64,000 bases of DNA from Xenorhabdus miraniensis (lineage in GTDB: Bacteria > Pseudomonadota > Gammaproteobacteria > Enterobacterales > Enterobacteriaceae), in NCBI RefSeq assembly GCF_002632615.1, contig NZ_NITZ01000002.1, positions 308,211-372,210 of the forward strand. Direction: 5' to 3'. Shown here in pieces: positions 49,097 to 59,815 of the stretch. The position numbers were made by a program, and so were the translations under genes. Every line of letters begins with the position of its first letter. The first letter of the stretch is position 1. The notes under the pieces were generated by a model that searched no databases, was not told the DNA's origin, and worked only from the letters and a program-made list of their open reading frames with translations.

Positions 49097-50098
49097 TCAT
49101 TCGCTTTCCAGCAAGTTCTGAACAGAATGCCAAACTTGATCCACTGATATTGCTGACATTGTATCTTTCCGGGTTGCCTGATTGTAATCTACCGGATGTT
49201 CAATTATTGCCAATTTGGGGTGTTGCTGAGGAGCGAGAAAACGGCCGGGATGGAAGCTATGGTACAGGGCAACCATGGGTATCCCTAATGCCCCCGCCAG
49301 ATGAGTCGTTCCAGTATCAACACCAACGTATAAATTAAGTTGGCTCATTATTGCCGCGTTCTGGCGCATTGTCGTTTTGCCCGCCAACGATGAACACCTG
49401 CTTGTTCCCAGTTTTTCAGCGAGTATTTGCGCACTCTCTTCACCATCCTTACTGCCCAACAGTAAAATATGCGCATGCGGATAATCGCGATAAATACGTT
49501 GGGCCAATTCGTAAAAGTGTTCTACAGGCCAGTCACGATAGGCTTTTGCTGGAAAACTCTGTAGCTGAAAACCAATTTTCAATTGCTGTTCTAATCCCTG
49601 CCTCCGAAGAAAATCTCTGGCATATTCCTCTTCACTCAGGCTCATACAATACTGCAAACGCCAATCAGTTACCTCAACCCCAAGCGCATTAATCAATAAA
49701 GCTCGCTCTTGCTGTGCTGGCATAAGTTCCTGCGGTTTCGCCACAGTGTACTCATTGGATTTTGCTTCAGCGATAAGCGAAAAATACACCGTTAATTTTG
49801 CTTTACGTTTGGCGTATTGTAACAGTGACTTATCATTGCCATATACCAAGGCCAAATCATAATTCCGGCGAGAAAACCAGCCGCTCCACTTGGCTTTTCC
49901 TTTCGAAAAAGCCTTTAATTCATTTAATTCCGGTATATTTTCAAGGATTTCTTTTGTTTTTTTATGCGCAAATATATCAATGTTTGCTTTCGGCCACTTT
50001 GCTTTTAATGCACGAATGACGGGCGTCACCAGTAAGGTATCACCAAAACGGGCAATATTTATAATTAAAATATTTTTGGGTTGCATAATAATGAACAT
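49097..50098 (-). CDS. Glycosyltransferase family 9 (heptosyltransferase-like)
   Basis: 333 residues; ATG codons at 50098 and 50086 (MQPKNILIINIARFGD) are both possible and neither has a clear SD. ARFGDTLLVTPVIRALKAKWP (about 17-37) and GVDTGTTHLAGALGIPMVALY (about 258-278) are typical of ADP-heptose:LPS heptosyltransferases. It probably extends the LPS inner core. It heads the run of two GT4 genes, 17 bp from the next. Confidence 0.88.
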   Translation of the reverse strand: MFIIMQPKNILIINIARFGDTLLVTPVIRALKAKWPKANIDIFAHKKTKEILENIPELNELKAFSKGKAKWSGWFSRRNYDLALVYGNDKSLLQYAKRKAKLTVYFSLIAEAKSNEYTVAKPQELMPAQQERALLINALGVEVTDWRLQYCMSLSEEEYARDFLRRQGLEQQLKIGFQLQSFPAKAYRDWPVEHFYELAQRIYRDYPHAHILLLGSKDGEESAQILAEKLGTSRCSSLAGKTTMRQNAAIMSQLNLYVGVDTGTTHLAGALGIPMVALYHSFHPGRFLAPQQHPKLAIIEHPVDYNQATRKDTMSAISVDQVWHSVQNLLESE

Positions 50099-50305
50099 TA
50101 AGTTGTCAATTCAAGCATTGGCCTGAAAGCGCTATATAAAAAGACGGTATAACGAAGCACTATACAACAAAGTGATTGGATGTTCTATTTGACGATAAAT
50201 AAACGTGACAGCCATATGAAATTAAATTGAATATATTTCATATGGTTAAAAAATATCGAATACACAACCCAAATTGTTAACTAATACAATATAAACAAAA
50301 TATCA

Positions 50306-51421
50306 TCACTTACTATCCATACTACGATAAAAAATAGACTCCATTTTTTCTAACATATTATCCATACTAAATAAGTCGGTGGCCCGCTTTAATGACGCAT
50401 TTCCCATTCGTAAGCGCAGCGCTTCATTATTGATTAAAAAATTCAATTTTTCTGTTAATTGTTCGACATTTTTGGGTTCGATAATAAATCCTGTGTCCCC
50501 ATCAATCACTGCCTCTGCAATCGCCCCCACTGACGTAGATACGACAGGCAATCCACATGCCATTGCCTGCATGATGCCTTGTGGCACACCTTCATTGCCG
50601 AAAGAAGGCAAGGCAAATATATCCATCGCATTTAAACAATCAGGAACATCCTGCCGATTGCCAAGAAAAATAACACTCTCAGTCAAACCTTCCTGATGAA
50701 CATAGGGTTCTAAGTTCTTTCTCTGAGGGCCATCTCCCACCAACAATAATTGCCAGTCTGGGTAACGTTGGTGCAGGACTTTCCAACTATCAAGTAAATA
50801 ACGATGTCCTTTCCAGGTTCTCATCGTAGCAACAATACCAAGCGTGGGCTTATCTTTGATGCCAATACGCTGACGGCTCTGCTGCTTGTTTTCAGGGTGA
50901 AAACGCGTCAAATCGATCCCTGTTGGTACAGAAGTCATATGAGAAAGTGGATAAGCATTATGAGAATGCAGATATTGACGCAATTTTTCCCCGGTTGTCA
51001 CAATATGCTGACAAGAGCCCAAATATAACCAACGAGTTGCTATAGATGTTGAAACATGGGTTGAAACATGGCGGGTTCGAACTATTGCAGGCGTATCTTT
51101 TAATGTGGCACATGCCGCAGCTACCAGCCAGGAATCCGTGGAACTATGCGTATTGATTACATCAAATCGACGGCCTTCTGTCTTTAGCCAACGACGCATG
51201 ACCCGCAAGCAAGAAAGGCGTTTTTTTTCAATCGGCAACGCAACGACAGGTACACCATAATGGTGGGCTTCACGGTAAAGGGTTGAAGTTGGACAACAAA
51301 CGATAACGACATGGTGACCACGCTGCATCATGCCCTGAGATTCGGTCAGGATACGAATCTCCTGTCCACCCCAACCACACGATGATTCTGTGTGTAAGAT
51401 ATTCAAGGTTTTTTTAGCCAT
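50306..51421 (-). CDS. Glycosyltransferase family 4
   Basis: 371 residues. It has an N-terminal SSCGWGGQEIRI acceptor-loop motif (about 13-24), and donor-site segments VATMRTWKGHRYLLDSW (about 196-212) and FGNEGVPQGIMQAMACGLPVV (EX7E, about 272-292). It stands about 200 bp upstream of the GT9/GT4/GT4 run on the same strand, and belongs to the same LPS block. Followed by an AT-rich gap with no gene. Confidence 0.87.
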   Translation of the reverse strand: MAKKTLNILHTESSCGWGGQEIRILTESQGMMQRGHHVVIVCCPTSTLYREAHHYGVPVVALPIEKKRLSCLRVMRRWLKTEGRRFDVINTHSSTDSWLVAAACATLKDTPAIVRTRHVSTHVSTSIATRWLYLGSCQHIVTTGEKLRQYLHSHNAYPLSHMTSVPTGIDLTRFHPENKQQSRQRIGIKDKPTLGIVATMRTWKGHRYLLDSWKVLHQRYPDWQLLLVGDGPQRKNLEPYVHQEGLTESVIFLGNRQDVPDCLNAMDIFALPSFGNEGVPQGIMQAMACGLPVVSTSVGAIAEAVIDGDTGFIIEPKNVEQLTEKLNFLINNEALRLRMGNASLKRATDLFSMDNMLEKMESIFYRSMDSK

Positions 51422-51543
51422 TTTAGAGTCACGCCTGACGGTTAAGAATTAAAAATGCGCGTTAGTATAACTGAACAGTGTATGGCGTCCACGCATAACC
51501 TGATTTCCATCAGACTATTGAGGCACTATCGACAAACAGATAT

Positions 51544-51574
51544 AAAAAAACCCAGCATTATGCTGGGTTTTTTT
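51544..51574. terminator. Bidirectional terminator of rpmBG
   Basis: A perfect CCCAGCA/TGCTGGG stem with a TTA loop, flanked by seven A and seven T residues. It ends the rpmB-rpmG transcript. Confidence 0.95.
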
Positions 51575-51586
51575 AATCCACTAAAA

Positions 51587-51757
<171 letters not shown>

Positions 51758-51765
51758 TCAGCTCC

Positions 51766-52023
<258 letters not shown>

Positions 52024-52286
52024 TCAGCTCGAGCTTTGTATTGGGTGTGACCGCCTCGTCAGGCTTAGGAGCCCATCTCAGCACATTTTCGCTACTAAAA
52101 AAACGCCTTTACTCTTTACCGAAAAGAACGCACTGAAAAGATTCACATTTTCTCAGTAAAAAACTTACTGAGATAGGCTCTTCTCGTCAAACCCAAGATC
52201 CTCAAAGGTGGCGTAGTATACGCCCTCATTCGTTTATGCTCAAGTCCCGAACAACTAAGATCTGATCGTATCGTGAAAAAACCGTA

Positions 52287-52979
52287 TTAAATCCAACCTC
52301 TTTCCATAAATGAAACACAATATTGTTTACCAATAACGATATGATCCAAAACTTTAACGCCAACTAAGTCACAAGCCTCAATAATTTTTTCTGTCACCAA
52401 TTTGTCTGCCAGACTCGGTTCTGGATTGCCGGAAGGGTGATTGTGGGCAAGGATGATTGATGCTGCATTAACTTTAACCGCCTGTTTCACAATTTCACGC
52501 GGATGAACTTCAACTTTGTTTATCGTTCCTTTAAACATTTCGTCATGACAGATGACTTTATTCTGATTCGTCAAAAACAGCACTACAAATACTTCCCGAT
52601 CTTGCCAGGACAACAAGTCCTGCAAATAATTTTGAGTCATCGTAGGACTGCTCATAATATCTTCATGCACAAACTGGCTGGAGAAAAAACGTTTTGCCAG
52701 TTCAGATACCGCCTGCAATTGGACATATTTACACGCTCCCATGCCCTTATGTGAACAAAAGTCGGCATAATCAGCAGACAGCAGGTGATAAAGCGAGCCG
52801 AATGATTTCAAAAGATAATCCGCCATCTGCACAACAGGAACACCTCTGGCGCCTGTACGCAAAAAGATAGCCAGCAACTCAGCATCCGTTAGAGAAACCG
52901 CACCATAAGCCAGCAGCTTTTCCCGGGGAGCAAGGTTTGAATGCAATTCATCACTTTTCTCCATCATCATGATATCCAT
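52287..52979 (-). CDS. radC: RadC family JAMM protein
   Basis: 230 residues from the ATG at 52979, preceded by GGGGAGGGG; a longer frame from 53015 is less likely. The JAMM metalloprotease-like motif is [14 protein letters not shown] (about 176-189), preceded by LRTGARG and the HhH region. The biochemical role of RadC is unsettled. It is in the conserved place between rpmB and coaBC. Confidence 0.93.
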   Translation of the reverse strand: MDIMMMEKSDELHSNLAPREKLLAYGAVSLTDAELLAIFLRTGARGVPVVQMADYLLKSFGSLYHLLSADYADFCSHKGMGACKYVQLQAVSELAKRFFSSQFVHEDIMSSPTMTQNYLQDLLSWQDREVFVVLFLTNQNKVICHDEMFKGTINKVEVHPREIVKQAVKVNAASIILAHNHPSGNPEPSLADKLVTEKIIEACDLVGVKVLDHIVIGKQYCVSFMERGWI

Positions 52980-53197
52980 ATACCCCTCCCCCTCAATAAT
53001 CCATCCAATATTCACCTACTCACATTCACATATTCACTATCCCATGATGAAAAAATCATCGCCAGCCTCATTTTCATGGCTTGCGCAGCGCTTCGCAAAC
53101 TTATCATTTTCGAGTAGCTAAATAGACCCGCTTCTCAACTCAATATTTTCTTATGGTAGAATCTTAAGGAATTGCAACTTACATCTGGACAATCAAA

Positions 53198-54442
53198 ATG
53201 ACAGGATTTTCCGGCACACAACTTTCTGGGAATCAGCTTTCTGGTAAACAAATCGTCCTCGGTATCAGCGGAGGCATTGCTGCTTACAAAACAGCCGAAC
53301 TGGTACGCCGATTACGTGATCGCGGGGCGCAGGTACGTGTCGTTATGACTCCCGCCGCAGAAGCTTTTATTACTCCGCTCACATTACAGGCTGTTTCAGG
53401 TTATCCCGTCTCCGATGATCTTCTAGATCCAGCAGCCGAAGCCGCGATGGGGCATATTGAACTGGCAAAATGGGCTGATTTAATTATTCTCGCTCCGGCT
53501 ACAGCGGATCTGCTCGCCCGTCTGGCCGCAGGTATGGCGAATGATTTAGTTACCACTCTCTGTTTGGCCTCCGCAGCCCCTATTGCGGTTGCTCCCGCAA
53601 TGAACCAGCAGATGTATCGAGCGCAGGCAACCCAACATAATCTGAACGTGCTGAAAGAGCGTAATGTATTAATTTGGGGTCCAGATGAAGGCAGCCAGGC
53701 ATGTGGTGATGTTGGGCCAGGAAGAATGCTGGAGCCCATGGCGATTGTTGAACTCGCAACGCAACATTTCAACACCAAGCCAGATTTTTCTGGCTTGCAT
53801 ATAACGATTACCGCAGGGCCAACCCGTGAAGCCTTAGATCCCGTTCGTTTTATCAGCAATCACAGTTCAGGAAAAATGGGCTTCTCCATCGCACAAGTGG
53901 CGGCAGAACGTGGCGCAGAAGTCACATTGATTACCGGTCCGGTTAATTTACCGACACCCTCAGGCGTCAAACGTATTGATGTAACCAGCGCACTGGAAAT
54001 GAATGAACAGGTTCAGGCGACAGCAGCTTCACAGAATATTTTCATTAGCTGCGCGGCCGTATCTGACTACCGTTTCAAGCAAACAGCAACCGAAAAAATC
54101 AAAAAACGGGGTGATGAAGTCACATTTACACTCGTCAAAAATCCAGACATTGTAGCGGGCGTTGCCGCAATGGAAAAAAACCGTCCATTTGTCGTTGGAT
54201 TTGCAGCCGAAACCCAGAATGTGGAAGAATACGCCCGCGGAAAACTCAAGCAAAAGCATCTTGACTTGATTTGCGCGAACGATGTATCTCTGGCCGGACA
54301 CGGTTTCAACAGTGATACCAATGCACTACATCTATTCTGGCATGATGGTAGCGTTCATTTACCCCACAGTGGTAAATTACAACTCAGCCACCGCTTATTA
54401 GACGAGATATTTAAACGCTATGATGAAAAAAATCGACGTTAA
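53198..54442 (+). CDS. coaBC: Bifunctional phosphopantothenoylcysteine decarboxylase/synthetase
   Basis: 414 residues. The flavin decarboxylase domain CoaC (about 18-190) has [10 protein letters not shown], the PAMNQQMY clamp, and [10 protein letters not shown] with the catalytic Cys. The CTP-dependent ligase domain CoaB (about 200-400) has [21 protein letters not shown]. Together they make 4'-phosphopantetheine for coenzyme A. It overlaps dut by 23 bp and diverges from radC. Confidence 0.96.
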   Translation: MTGFSGTQLSGNQLSGKQIVLGISGGIAAYKTAELVRRLRDRGAQVRVVMTPAAEAFITPLTLQAVSGYPVSDDLLDPAAEAAMGHIELAKWADLIILAPATADLLARLAAGMANDLVTTLCLASAAPIAVAPAMNQQMYRAQATQHNLNVLKERNVLIWGPDEGSQACGDVGPGRMLEPMAIVELATQHFNTKPDFSGLHITITAGPTREALDPVRFISNHSSGKMGFSIAQVAAERGAEVTLITGPVNLPTPSGVKRIDVTSALEMNEQVQATAASQNIFISCAAVSDYRFKQTATEKIKKRGDEVTFTLVKNPDIVAGVAAMEKNRPFVVGFAAETQNVEEYARGKLKQKHLDLICANDVSLAGHGFNSDTNALHLFWHDGSVHLPHSGKLQLSHRLLDEIFKRYDEKNRR

Positions 54443-54878
54443 AATCCTTGATTCCCGCATCGGGCAAGATTTTCCTTTACCGACTTATGCTACACCTGGC
54501 TCTGCGGGTTTAGATTTACGTGCTTGTCTGGATAATGCAGTGGAACTGGCTCCCGGCCAGACTGAACTTCTGCCAACCGGAATCGCTATCCATATCGCGG
54601 ATGAACAATTAGCTGCGGTTATTCTTCCTCGCTCTGGATTAGGTCACAAACACGGCGTTGTTCTGGGTAATTTGGTAGGTCTTATTGACTCTGATTATCA
54701 GGGGCAATTGATGGTTTCAGTTTGGAACCGTGGTGATAAAACATTCACCATCGAACCCGGCGAGCGCATCGCCCAAATGGTTTTCGTGCCCGTTGTACAG
54801 GCTGAATTTAATTTGGTTGAAGACTTCGAAACCAGTAAACGCGGTGTTGGTGGTTTTGGTCATTCCGGTCGTCAATAA
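54420..54878 (+). CDS. dut: dUTP diphosphatase
   Basis: 152 residues with the five dUTPase motifs: [36 protein letters not shown] and [11 protein letters not shown]. It cleaves dUTP to dUMP, which keeps uracil out of DNA and feeds dTMP synthesis. The start lies inside the end of coaBC (adjacent ATG codons at 54420 and 54423). Confidence 0.97.
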   Translation: MMKKIDVKILDSRIGQDFPLPTYATPGSAGLDLRACLDNAVELAPGQTELLPTGIAIHIADEQLAAVILPRSGLGHKHGVVLGNLVGLIDSDYQGQLMVSVWNRGDKTFTIEPGERIAQMVFVPVVQAEFNLVEDFETSKRGVGGFGHSGRQ

Positions 54879-55039
54879 CTTTCCATAGAGCCTGATACCG
54901 TCAACCGATTTTCATATTTTTTGCCCACAATGTTTTTTCCTGAAGCTGTTTTTGCCAGCAATCACATCTTTCAGGAATGACATTGTGGCGAGAAATAGCT
55001 GGATTTGTTTTTGCTGTTTTAGCAGGGGTCTTATCAGAC

Positions 55040-55639
55040 ATGGCAGAAAAAGAACGTACAAAGAAGAAAAACAGGCGTGAAGAAATTTTGCAGGCACTAG
55101 CGCATATGTTGGAGTCCAGTGATGGCAGCCAGCGTATTACTACGGCAAAACTTGCCGCAAGCATTGGTGTTTCTGAAGCTGCACTTTACCGTCATTTTCC
55201 CAGCAAAACCCGGATGTTTGACAGCCTGATTGAGTTTATTGAAGACTCCTTAATTTCACGCATCAACCTGATCCTGCAAGATGAGAAAGACACCATTGCC
55301 CGCATTCGGTTAATCCTAATCCTAATTTTAGGCTTTGCGGAGAAAAACCCTGGATTAACCCGCATCATGACTGGTCATGCGCTGATGTTCGAACAGGATA
55401 GGCTACAAGGCCGCATCAACCAGCTATTTGATCGCATTGAAGCACAGCTTCGTCAGATCTTAAAAGAGAAAAAAATCCGTGATGGTCAGGGATTCAATTA
55501 TGATGAGACCATATTGGCATCACAGTTGCTGGCGTTTTGTGAAGGGATGCTCTCCCGTTTTGTCCGCTCTGAATTTCGCTATCGCCCAACAACCGAGTTT
55601 GAAATACGCTGGCCATTGATATTGACCCAACTGCAATAG
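55040..55639 (+). CDS. slmA: Nucleoid occlusion factor SlmA
   Basis: 199 residues from the ATG at 55040 ([20 protein letters not shown]); the frame extends 63 bp upstream but E. coli SlmA starts at this Met (198 residues). TetR-type helix-turn-helix: [20 protein letters not shown] (about 32-51). It binds DNA away from the terminus and blocks FtsZ assembly over the nucleoid. Confidence 0.96.
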   Translation: MAEKERTKKKNRREEILQALAHMLESSDGSQRITTAKLAASIGVSEAALYRHFPSKTRMFDSLIEFIEDSLISRINLILQDEKDTIARIRLILILILGFAEKNPGLTRIMTGHALMFEQDRLQGRINQLFDRIEAQLRQILKEKKIRDGQGFNYDETILASQLLAFCEGMLSRFVRSEFRYRPTTEFEIRWPLILTQLQ

Positions 55640-55784
55640 ATTATCACTGTACCTAATTGCCTATATTCATATAGGTAATGATGATAACGTGCGGTTTTTT
55701 CAGTAAGTTGTGTTAACATGTCCAGCGAGTTGAGTTCGCTGCAAAGTCACTCAATGATGGTATCACTATCGCAATCAGTACCAC

Positions 55785-55877
55785 ATAGTGTTAATACACA
55801 GAATAGTGTTAATGCACAGAATAGTGTTTAATGCACAGAATGGTGTGTAATGTACAGAATAGTGTGTAATGTGCGGA
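55785..55877. repeat. Five tandem 18-19 bp repeats downstream of slmA
   Basis: Units starting ATAGTG and ending CACAGA: 55785-55802, 55803-55820, 55821-55839, 55840-55858, 55859-55877, with increasing divergence. The surrounding 55640-55980 stretch has no gene. Confidence 0.85.
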
Positions 55878-55898
55878 TGCCATTTCTACTACTCACCC

Positions 55899-55926
55899 CG
55901 CCCACCCTTGGGCGAGGGATTTTTTT
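55899..55926 (+). terminator. Hairpin with T-run between slmA and pyrE
   Basis: CGCCCA/TGGGCG stem (55899-55904 with 55909-55914), extended imperfectly on both sides, followed by a T-run at 55920-55926. Probably ends slmA transcription. Confidence 0.6.
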
Positions 55927-55980
55927 CATCTGGTCTTATTAATTACCAACTACCATTACCAACTACCAACGCTTACACCA

Positions 55981-56622
55981 TCAGATACCGTATTCTTTGC
56001 GATAAGCTTCCAACGCTTCCAGATGAATTTGCATCTCTGGATTTTCACGCAAGTAGCTTACCAAGTCATTCAGAGTGATGATGGAAAAAACCTGACATTG
56101 ATAGTCACGCTCAATTTCCTGAATAGCTGAAAGCGTCTCACGTCCACGTTCCTGACGATCCAGACACAAAATCACACCAGACAGCGTTGCTCCGTGCTGC
56201 TTAATAATTTCCATTGATTCACGAATTGCTGTCCCTGCTGTAATGACATCGTCCACAACGACGACATTGCCTTGCAGTGGGCTGCCAACGAGCGCTCCGC
56301 CTTCACCATGATTTTTGGCTTCTTTGCGGTTAAAACAATAAGGCATATCGATATCATGATGTTGCGCTAATCCCACAGCAGTAGTGGTCGCAATCGTGAT
56401 CCCTTTATAAGCCGGCCCAAACAACAAATCACACTTAATTTCACTATCCAGCAGTGCTGCTGCATAGAAACGACCAATCAACGCCAAATCACGTCCGGTA
56501 TTAAACAAACCTGCATTGAAAAAATATGGGCTTTTTCGACCTGATTTCAGCGTAAATTCGCCAAATTTCAGTACCTGTTTTTTCAGTGCCAGCTCAATAA
56601 ATTCGCGCTGATAGGCTTTCAT
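55981..56622 (-). CDS. pyrE: Orotate phosphoribosyltransferase
   Basis: 213 residues, as in E. coli. The PRPP-binding motif is [14 protein letters not shown] (about 120-133), and the N-terminus [22 protein letters not shown] is typical. It makes OMP in UMP synthesis. It is downstream of rph on the same strand, with an attenuator hairpin between them. Confidence 0.97.
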   Translation of the reverse strand: MKAYQREFIELALKKQVLKFGEFTLKSGRKSPYFFNAGLFNTGRDLALIGRFYAAALLDSEIKCDLLFGPAYKGITIATTTAVGLAQHHDIDMPYCFNRKEAKNHGEGGALVGSPLQGNVVVVDDVITAGTAIRESMEIIKQHGATLSGVILCLDRQERGRETLSAIQEIERDYQCQVFSIITLNDLVSYLRENPEMQIHLEALEAYRKEYGI

Positions 56623-56662
56623 TGGAGTTTCTCCTCATTGATTTTTACTATATTGCAGACAT

Positions 56663-56686
56663 AAAAAAGGCGACTGTTCAGCCGCC
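56663..56686 (-). promoter_or_regulatory. pyrE attenuator
   Basis: On the minus strand GGCGGCT/AGTCGCC (7 bp, one G-U) with a GAAC loop and six U residues, between rph and pyrE. In E. coli the same position holds a UTP-sensitive attenuator coupled to rph translation. Confidence 0.8.
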
Positions 56687-56697
56687 TGATAAATTTA

Positions 56698-57441
56698 TTA
56701 TTTTAATGGTTCTTGTTCCAAGGCATCCCGCTGCGCTTCAAAAATAGTTGCCAATCCCTCTTTAGCCAGAGAGAGCAGTGAGAGCAGTTCATCATGGCTG
56801 AAGGGTTCACCTTCCGCCGTGCCCTGCACTTCAATCATTCTGCCATCATCCATCATGACAATGTTCATATCAGTTTCAGCCGCAGAGTCCTCGACATACT
56901 CCAGATCACAACGGCCTTCGCCTTCAACGATACCGACAGACACTGCCGCAACCATCGCTTTCAGTGGGCTTTCTTTCAGCTTGCCATCCGCAACCAGCTT
57001 ATTCAGGGCATCGACCAGTGCCACACAAGCGCCAGAGATAGCGGCGGTACGAGTACCACCATCTGCCTGAATCACATCACAATCCAGCGTAATAGTGAAT
57101 TCACCCAACTTTTTCAAATCCACCGCAGCACGCAGCGAACGTGCGATCAAGCGTTGGATTTCCATCGTACGGCCAGTTTGCTTACCTTTGGCAGCTTCGC
57201 GTGCATTACGGCTATTGGTCGCCCGTGGCAACATGCCGTATTCGGCTGTGATCCAACCCTGCCCTTGGCCTTTCAGGAAACGTGGAATTCCTTCTTCAAC
57301 GGAGGCATTACACAACACTTTGGTATCCCCAAATTCCACCAGAATCGAGCCTTCTGCATGTTTGGTGTAATGACGGGTCATTTTAATAGGACGCATCTGC
57401 CCTGCTGCTCTTCCCGCCGGACGCTTTCCTACTAAGCTCAT
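56698..57441 (-). CDS. rph: Ribonuclease PH
   Basis: 247 residues, SD GGAG 8 nt before ATG. Typical blocks: [57 protein letters not shown] (about 125-141). It trims tRNA 3' ends phosphorolytically. It is full-length, unlike the frameshifted allele of E. coli K-12, and its translation up to the stop may control the pyrE attenuator. Confidence 0.96.
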   Translation of the reverse strand: MSLVGKRPAGRAAGQMRPIKMTRHYTKHAEGSILVEFGDTKVLCNASVEEGIPRFLKGQGQGWITAEYGMLPRATNSRNAREAAKGKQTGRTMEIQRLIARSLRAAVDLKKLGEFTITLDCDVIQADGGTRTAAISGACVALVDALNKLVADGKLKESPLKAMVAAVSVGIVEGEGRCDLEYVEDSAAETDMNIVMMDDGRMIEVQGTAEGEPFSHDELLSLLSLAKEGLATIFEAQRDALEQEPLK

Positions 57442-57566
57442 AGTGTTATCTCCGCTGTTAAAACATTATTGGGGGCGCATTATACGGCCTAAAGCGGCGA
57501 ATGCCTATCCTGCATCTACATGGAGCGCTATAATCTGCCCATCATTTTATAAATTGGGAACGAATT

Positions 57567-58430
57567 ATGATCCGTAGTATGACTGCTTTTGCACGGCGAG
57601 ATATCAAGGCAGATTGGGGAAACGCAGCTTGGGAACTACGCTCTGTCAATCAGCGTTACTTGGAAACTTATATTCGCCTGCCAGAGCAATTCAGAAGCCT
57701 TGAACCTGTCATCCGTGAGCGCATTCGTTCCCGTCTGACTCGCGGAAAAGTGGAATGTAACCTGCGTTTTGAACTGGATACCTGTGCTCAAGGCTCGTTA
57801 ATTCTGAATGAAAAACTGGCAAAACAACTGGTCGAAGCCGCAAGCTGGGTTAAACAACAAAGTAATGAAGGTGAAATTAACCCGGCAGATATTCTGCGCT
57901 GGCCGGGTGTCATGTCTGCCGAAGAGCAAGATCTGGATACCATCAGCACACAATTACTGGCGGAGTTAGATCTGACATTGGATGCGTTTATCCAAAGCCG
58001 AGAAACCGAAGGGCAGGCACTTAAGGCACTTATCGAACAGCGTTTGGATGCGGTCACCGTGGAAGTGGTTAAAGTCCGCGAACAAATGCCAGCAATCCTG
58101 CAATGGCAACGTGAACGCTTACAGACCAAGCTGGAAGAAGCACAAATTCAGTTAGAGAATAACCGTCTTGAGCAAGAGCTGCTTTTGCTAGCGCAGCGCA
58201 TTGATGTAGCGGAAGAGTTGGATCGTCTGGATGCCCATGTCAAAGAGACGCGTAATATCCTGAAGAAGAAAGAAGCCGTCGGCCGTCGATTGGATTTTAT
58301 GATGCAGGAATTTAACCGCGAATCAAATACATTGGCGTCAAAATCAATTAATGCGGATGTGACGAATTCAGCGATTGAATTGAAAGTCCTGATTGAGCAG
58401 ATGCGCGAGCAGATTCAGAATATTGAATAA
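57567..58430 (+). CDS. yicC: YicC-family endoribonuclease
   Basis: 287 residues, MIRSMTAFARRDIKADWG onward, with the conserved C-terminal QEFNRESNTLASKS (about 249-262). YicC proteins are RNA-degrading enzymes in recent work. It diverges from rph as in E. coli and has a terminator downstream. Integrative-element remnants begin right after it. Confidence 0.94.
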   Translation: MIRSMTAFARRDIKADWGNAAWELRSVNQRYLETYIRLPEQFRSLEPVIRERIRSRLTRGKVECNLRFELDTCAQGSLILNEKLAKQLVEAASWVKQQSNEGEINPADILRWPGVMSAEEQDLDTISTQLLAELDLTLDAFIQSRETEGQALKALIEQRLDAVTVEVVKVREQMPAILQWQRERLQTKLEEAQIQLENNRLEQELLLLAQRIDVAEELDRLDAHVKETRNILKKKEAVGRRLDFMMQEFNRESNTLASKSINADVTNSAIELKVLIEQMREQIQNIE

Positions 58431-58462
58431 CGTTTCTTAGCATTTCAGAGAAAATCATAAAG

Positions 58463-58493
58463 CCAGATGTATATTGTTATATCTGGTTTTTTT
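58463..58493 (+). terminator. Rho-independent terminator of yicC
   Basis: CCAGATGTATA pairs imperfectly with TATATCTGG, followed by seven T residues, about 30 bp after the yicC stop. Confidence 0.85.
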
Positions 58494-58539
58494 GTTATCA
58501 GGGAATTGCAGAGCGAATCACAATAGCGCATGATTGGCG

Positions 58540-58589
58540 TGTACCCAGAGGTGTACCCATAGAATATTCATAAAACCATTTTGGGTACA
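58540..58589. repeat. Three TGTACCCA sites before the integrase fragment
   Basis: TGTACCCA occurs at 58540-58547 and 58552-58559 (direct, 12 bp apart) and inverted at 58582-58589. Their place between yicC and an integrase start suggests arm-type integrase sites of an attachment region. Confidence 0.6.
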
Positions 58590-58618
58590 TCCCTACTTTT
58601 TTCATTGGAGATTGCATA

Positions 58619-58831
58619 ATGCCAAAACTCACTGATAAAGAGATCAGGGCGTGGATAAAGTCAGGTGAAAGATTCGAAGGGAAAGCGGACGGTAACGGAC
58701 TATATTTACGTTTTAGAGAAATTGACCGAATTCCATCATGGCGTTTCAGGTATAAATTGGCTGGAAAGTCTAGGACTATGAATTTGGGAACATATGCTGA
58801 CTTATCGCTAGCCAATCTCAATATCTGGTGA
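58619..58831 (+). pseudogene. Tyrosine integrase, N-terminal fragment
   Basis: 70 codons, MPKLTDKEIRAWIKSGERFE, then DGNGLYLRFRE and WRFRYKLAGKSRTMNLGTYADLSLANL. This is the arm-binding (DUF4102-like) N-terminus of P4-type integrases, normally about 400 residues. The catalytic domain is absent, replaced by primase-like sequence after LANLN. It marks an integration site downstream of yicC. Confidence 0.85.
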
Positions 58832-59049
58832 AAAAGGGGCTGAAATGCCCCAATCAGAGATTATTGAAAGATGGCTCGTTATTGCTGATCACTCAAACAC
58901 TGGACGGGACAATCACGGGTGCTCAGACCATCAAGCCGAATGGAGAAAAACACCTTGTTTTCGGTACGCAGAAGAAAAGCAGTTTTATCCCTGTATCAGA
59001 GATAACCGGAACGCCGGGCACAATCATCATTACCGAGGGGTATTGGTAA
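58828..59049 (+). pseudogene. TOPRIM/primase fragment
   Basis: 73 codons. The readable part, TLDGTITGAQTIKPNGEKHLV...GTQKK then TIIITEGYW, resembles the TOPRIM region of phage/plasmid primases (ITEGY-type motif). It stops at TGGTAA and is joined out of frame to the DUF927 fragment, so internal coding sequence has been lost. Confidence 0.65.
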
Positions 59050-59050
59050 T

Positions 59051-59791
59051 GATGGCAGCGAAGGCTATCTCATTATCAAGCTACGTCAGGAAGGAACAGG
59101 AAAATGTATTGTTGAAGCGCTTCCACGCCGTGAAATCGGGATGCCTGTAGGTTGGGCAAGATTGCGTTCGCGGGGAATGAACATCACCGTAAAAAACAGT
59201 CTGCTGCCTATTTTAGCTGAACATCTGCAACGCAGTGGCGATCGCCGTGAATGGATTGTGACACAGAAGGCAGGCTGGCACTGTGGAGCATATGTCATGC
59301 CGGATGGTGAAATCATCGGTCAGCCCTATATGCCCGTAGCGTTCAGTGGTGGCACATCAGCCATTGTCGGTTATGTGGTCAGAGGAACAACCGAAGAGTG
59401 GAAAATACACGTTGCGTCATTGCTGCAAGGCAACCGCTCAATGATGCTGTGCGTACTGATGGGATTGTCTGCACCGCTTAACTCACTGACAGGAGGTACC
59501 TACGGCAGGCCAAATGGTGATATTGATACATCATACGCCATGAGAATTAGCGATCTTGCCGGGTATCTGGTGCATAACCGCCGTAATGACGGACAGGCGG
59601 AATATCACATTATCCCCAGTGTATTTGAAGCAGAAATATTACAGGGATTACAGAAGAAATCCGGCTTTGAAGCCTTAGAAGAGGCCGGAATGTTGGTTAA
59701 AGCGGAGAAAGACCGTTTTATCAGTAAAACCATTTCAGTGAATGGCACTCAGGGGCGGTTTGTGGTGCTGATTTTCAGGGATGAGGATTGA
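59051..59791 (+). pseudogene. DUF927-type helicase fragment
   Basis: The frame is readable from about 59051 (DGSEGYLIIKLRQEGTGKC) through an internal ATG at 59141 to the stop. Segments such as PVGWARLRSRGMNI, WIVTQKAGWHCGAYVMPDGEI and ASLLQGNRSMMLCVLMGLSAPL are typical of DUF927 proteins of integrative elements. The canonical Walker-type core expected after the last segment is replaced by a short join to DIDTSYAMRISDLAGYL, so this is a deleted remnant. Confidence 0.7.
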
Positions 59792-59815
59792 CACTCACGC
59801 AGGAGAAAAAACATT

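Noticed and set aside
54977..55039. N-terminal extension of SlmA
   Set aside because: SlmA in E. coli begins at the equivalent of 55040; the extension is not conserved in style.
56794..57435. Plus-strand 213-codon frame opposite rph
   Set aside because: Shadow of the rph coding strand; rph is highly conserved and complete.
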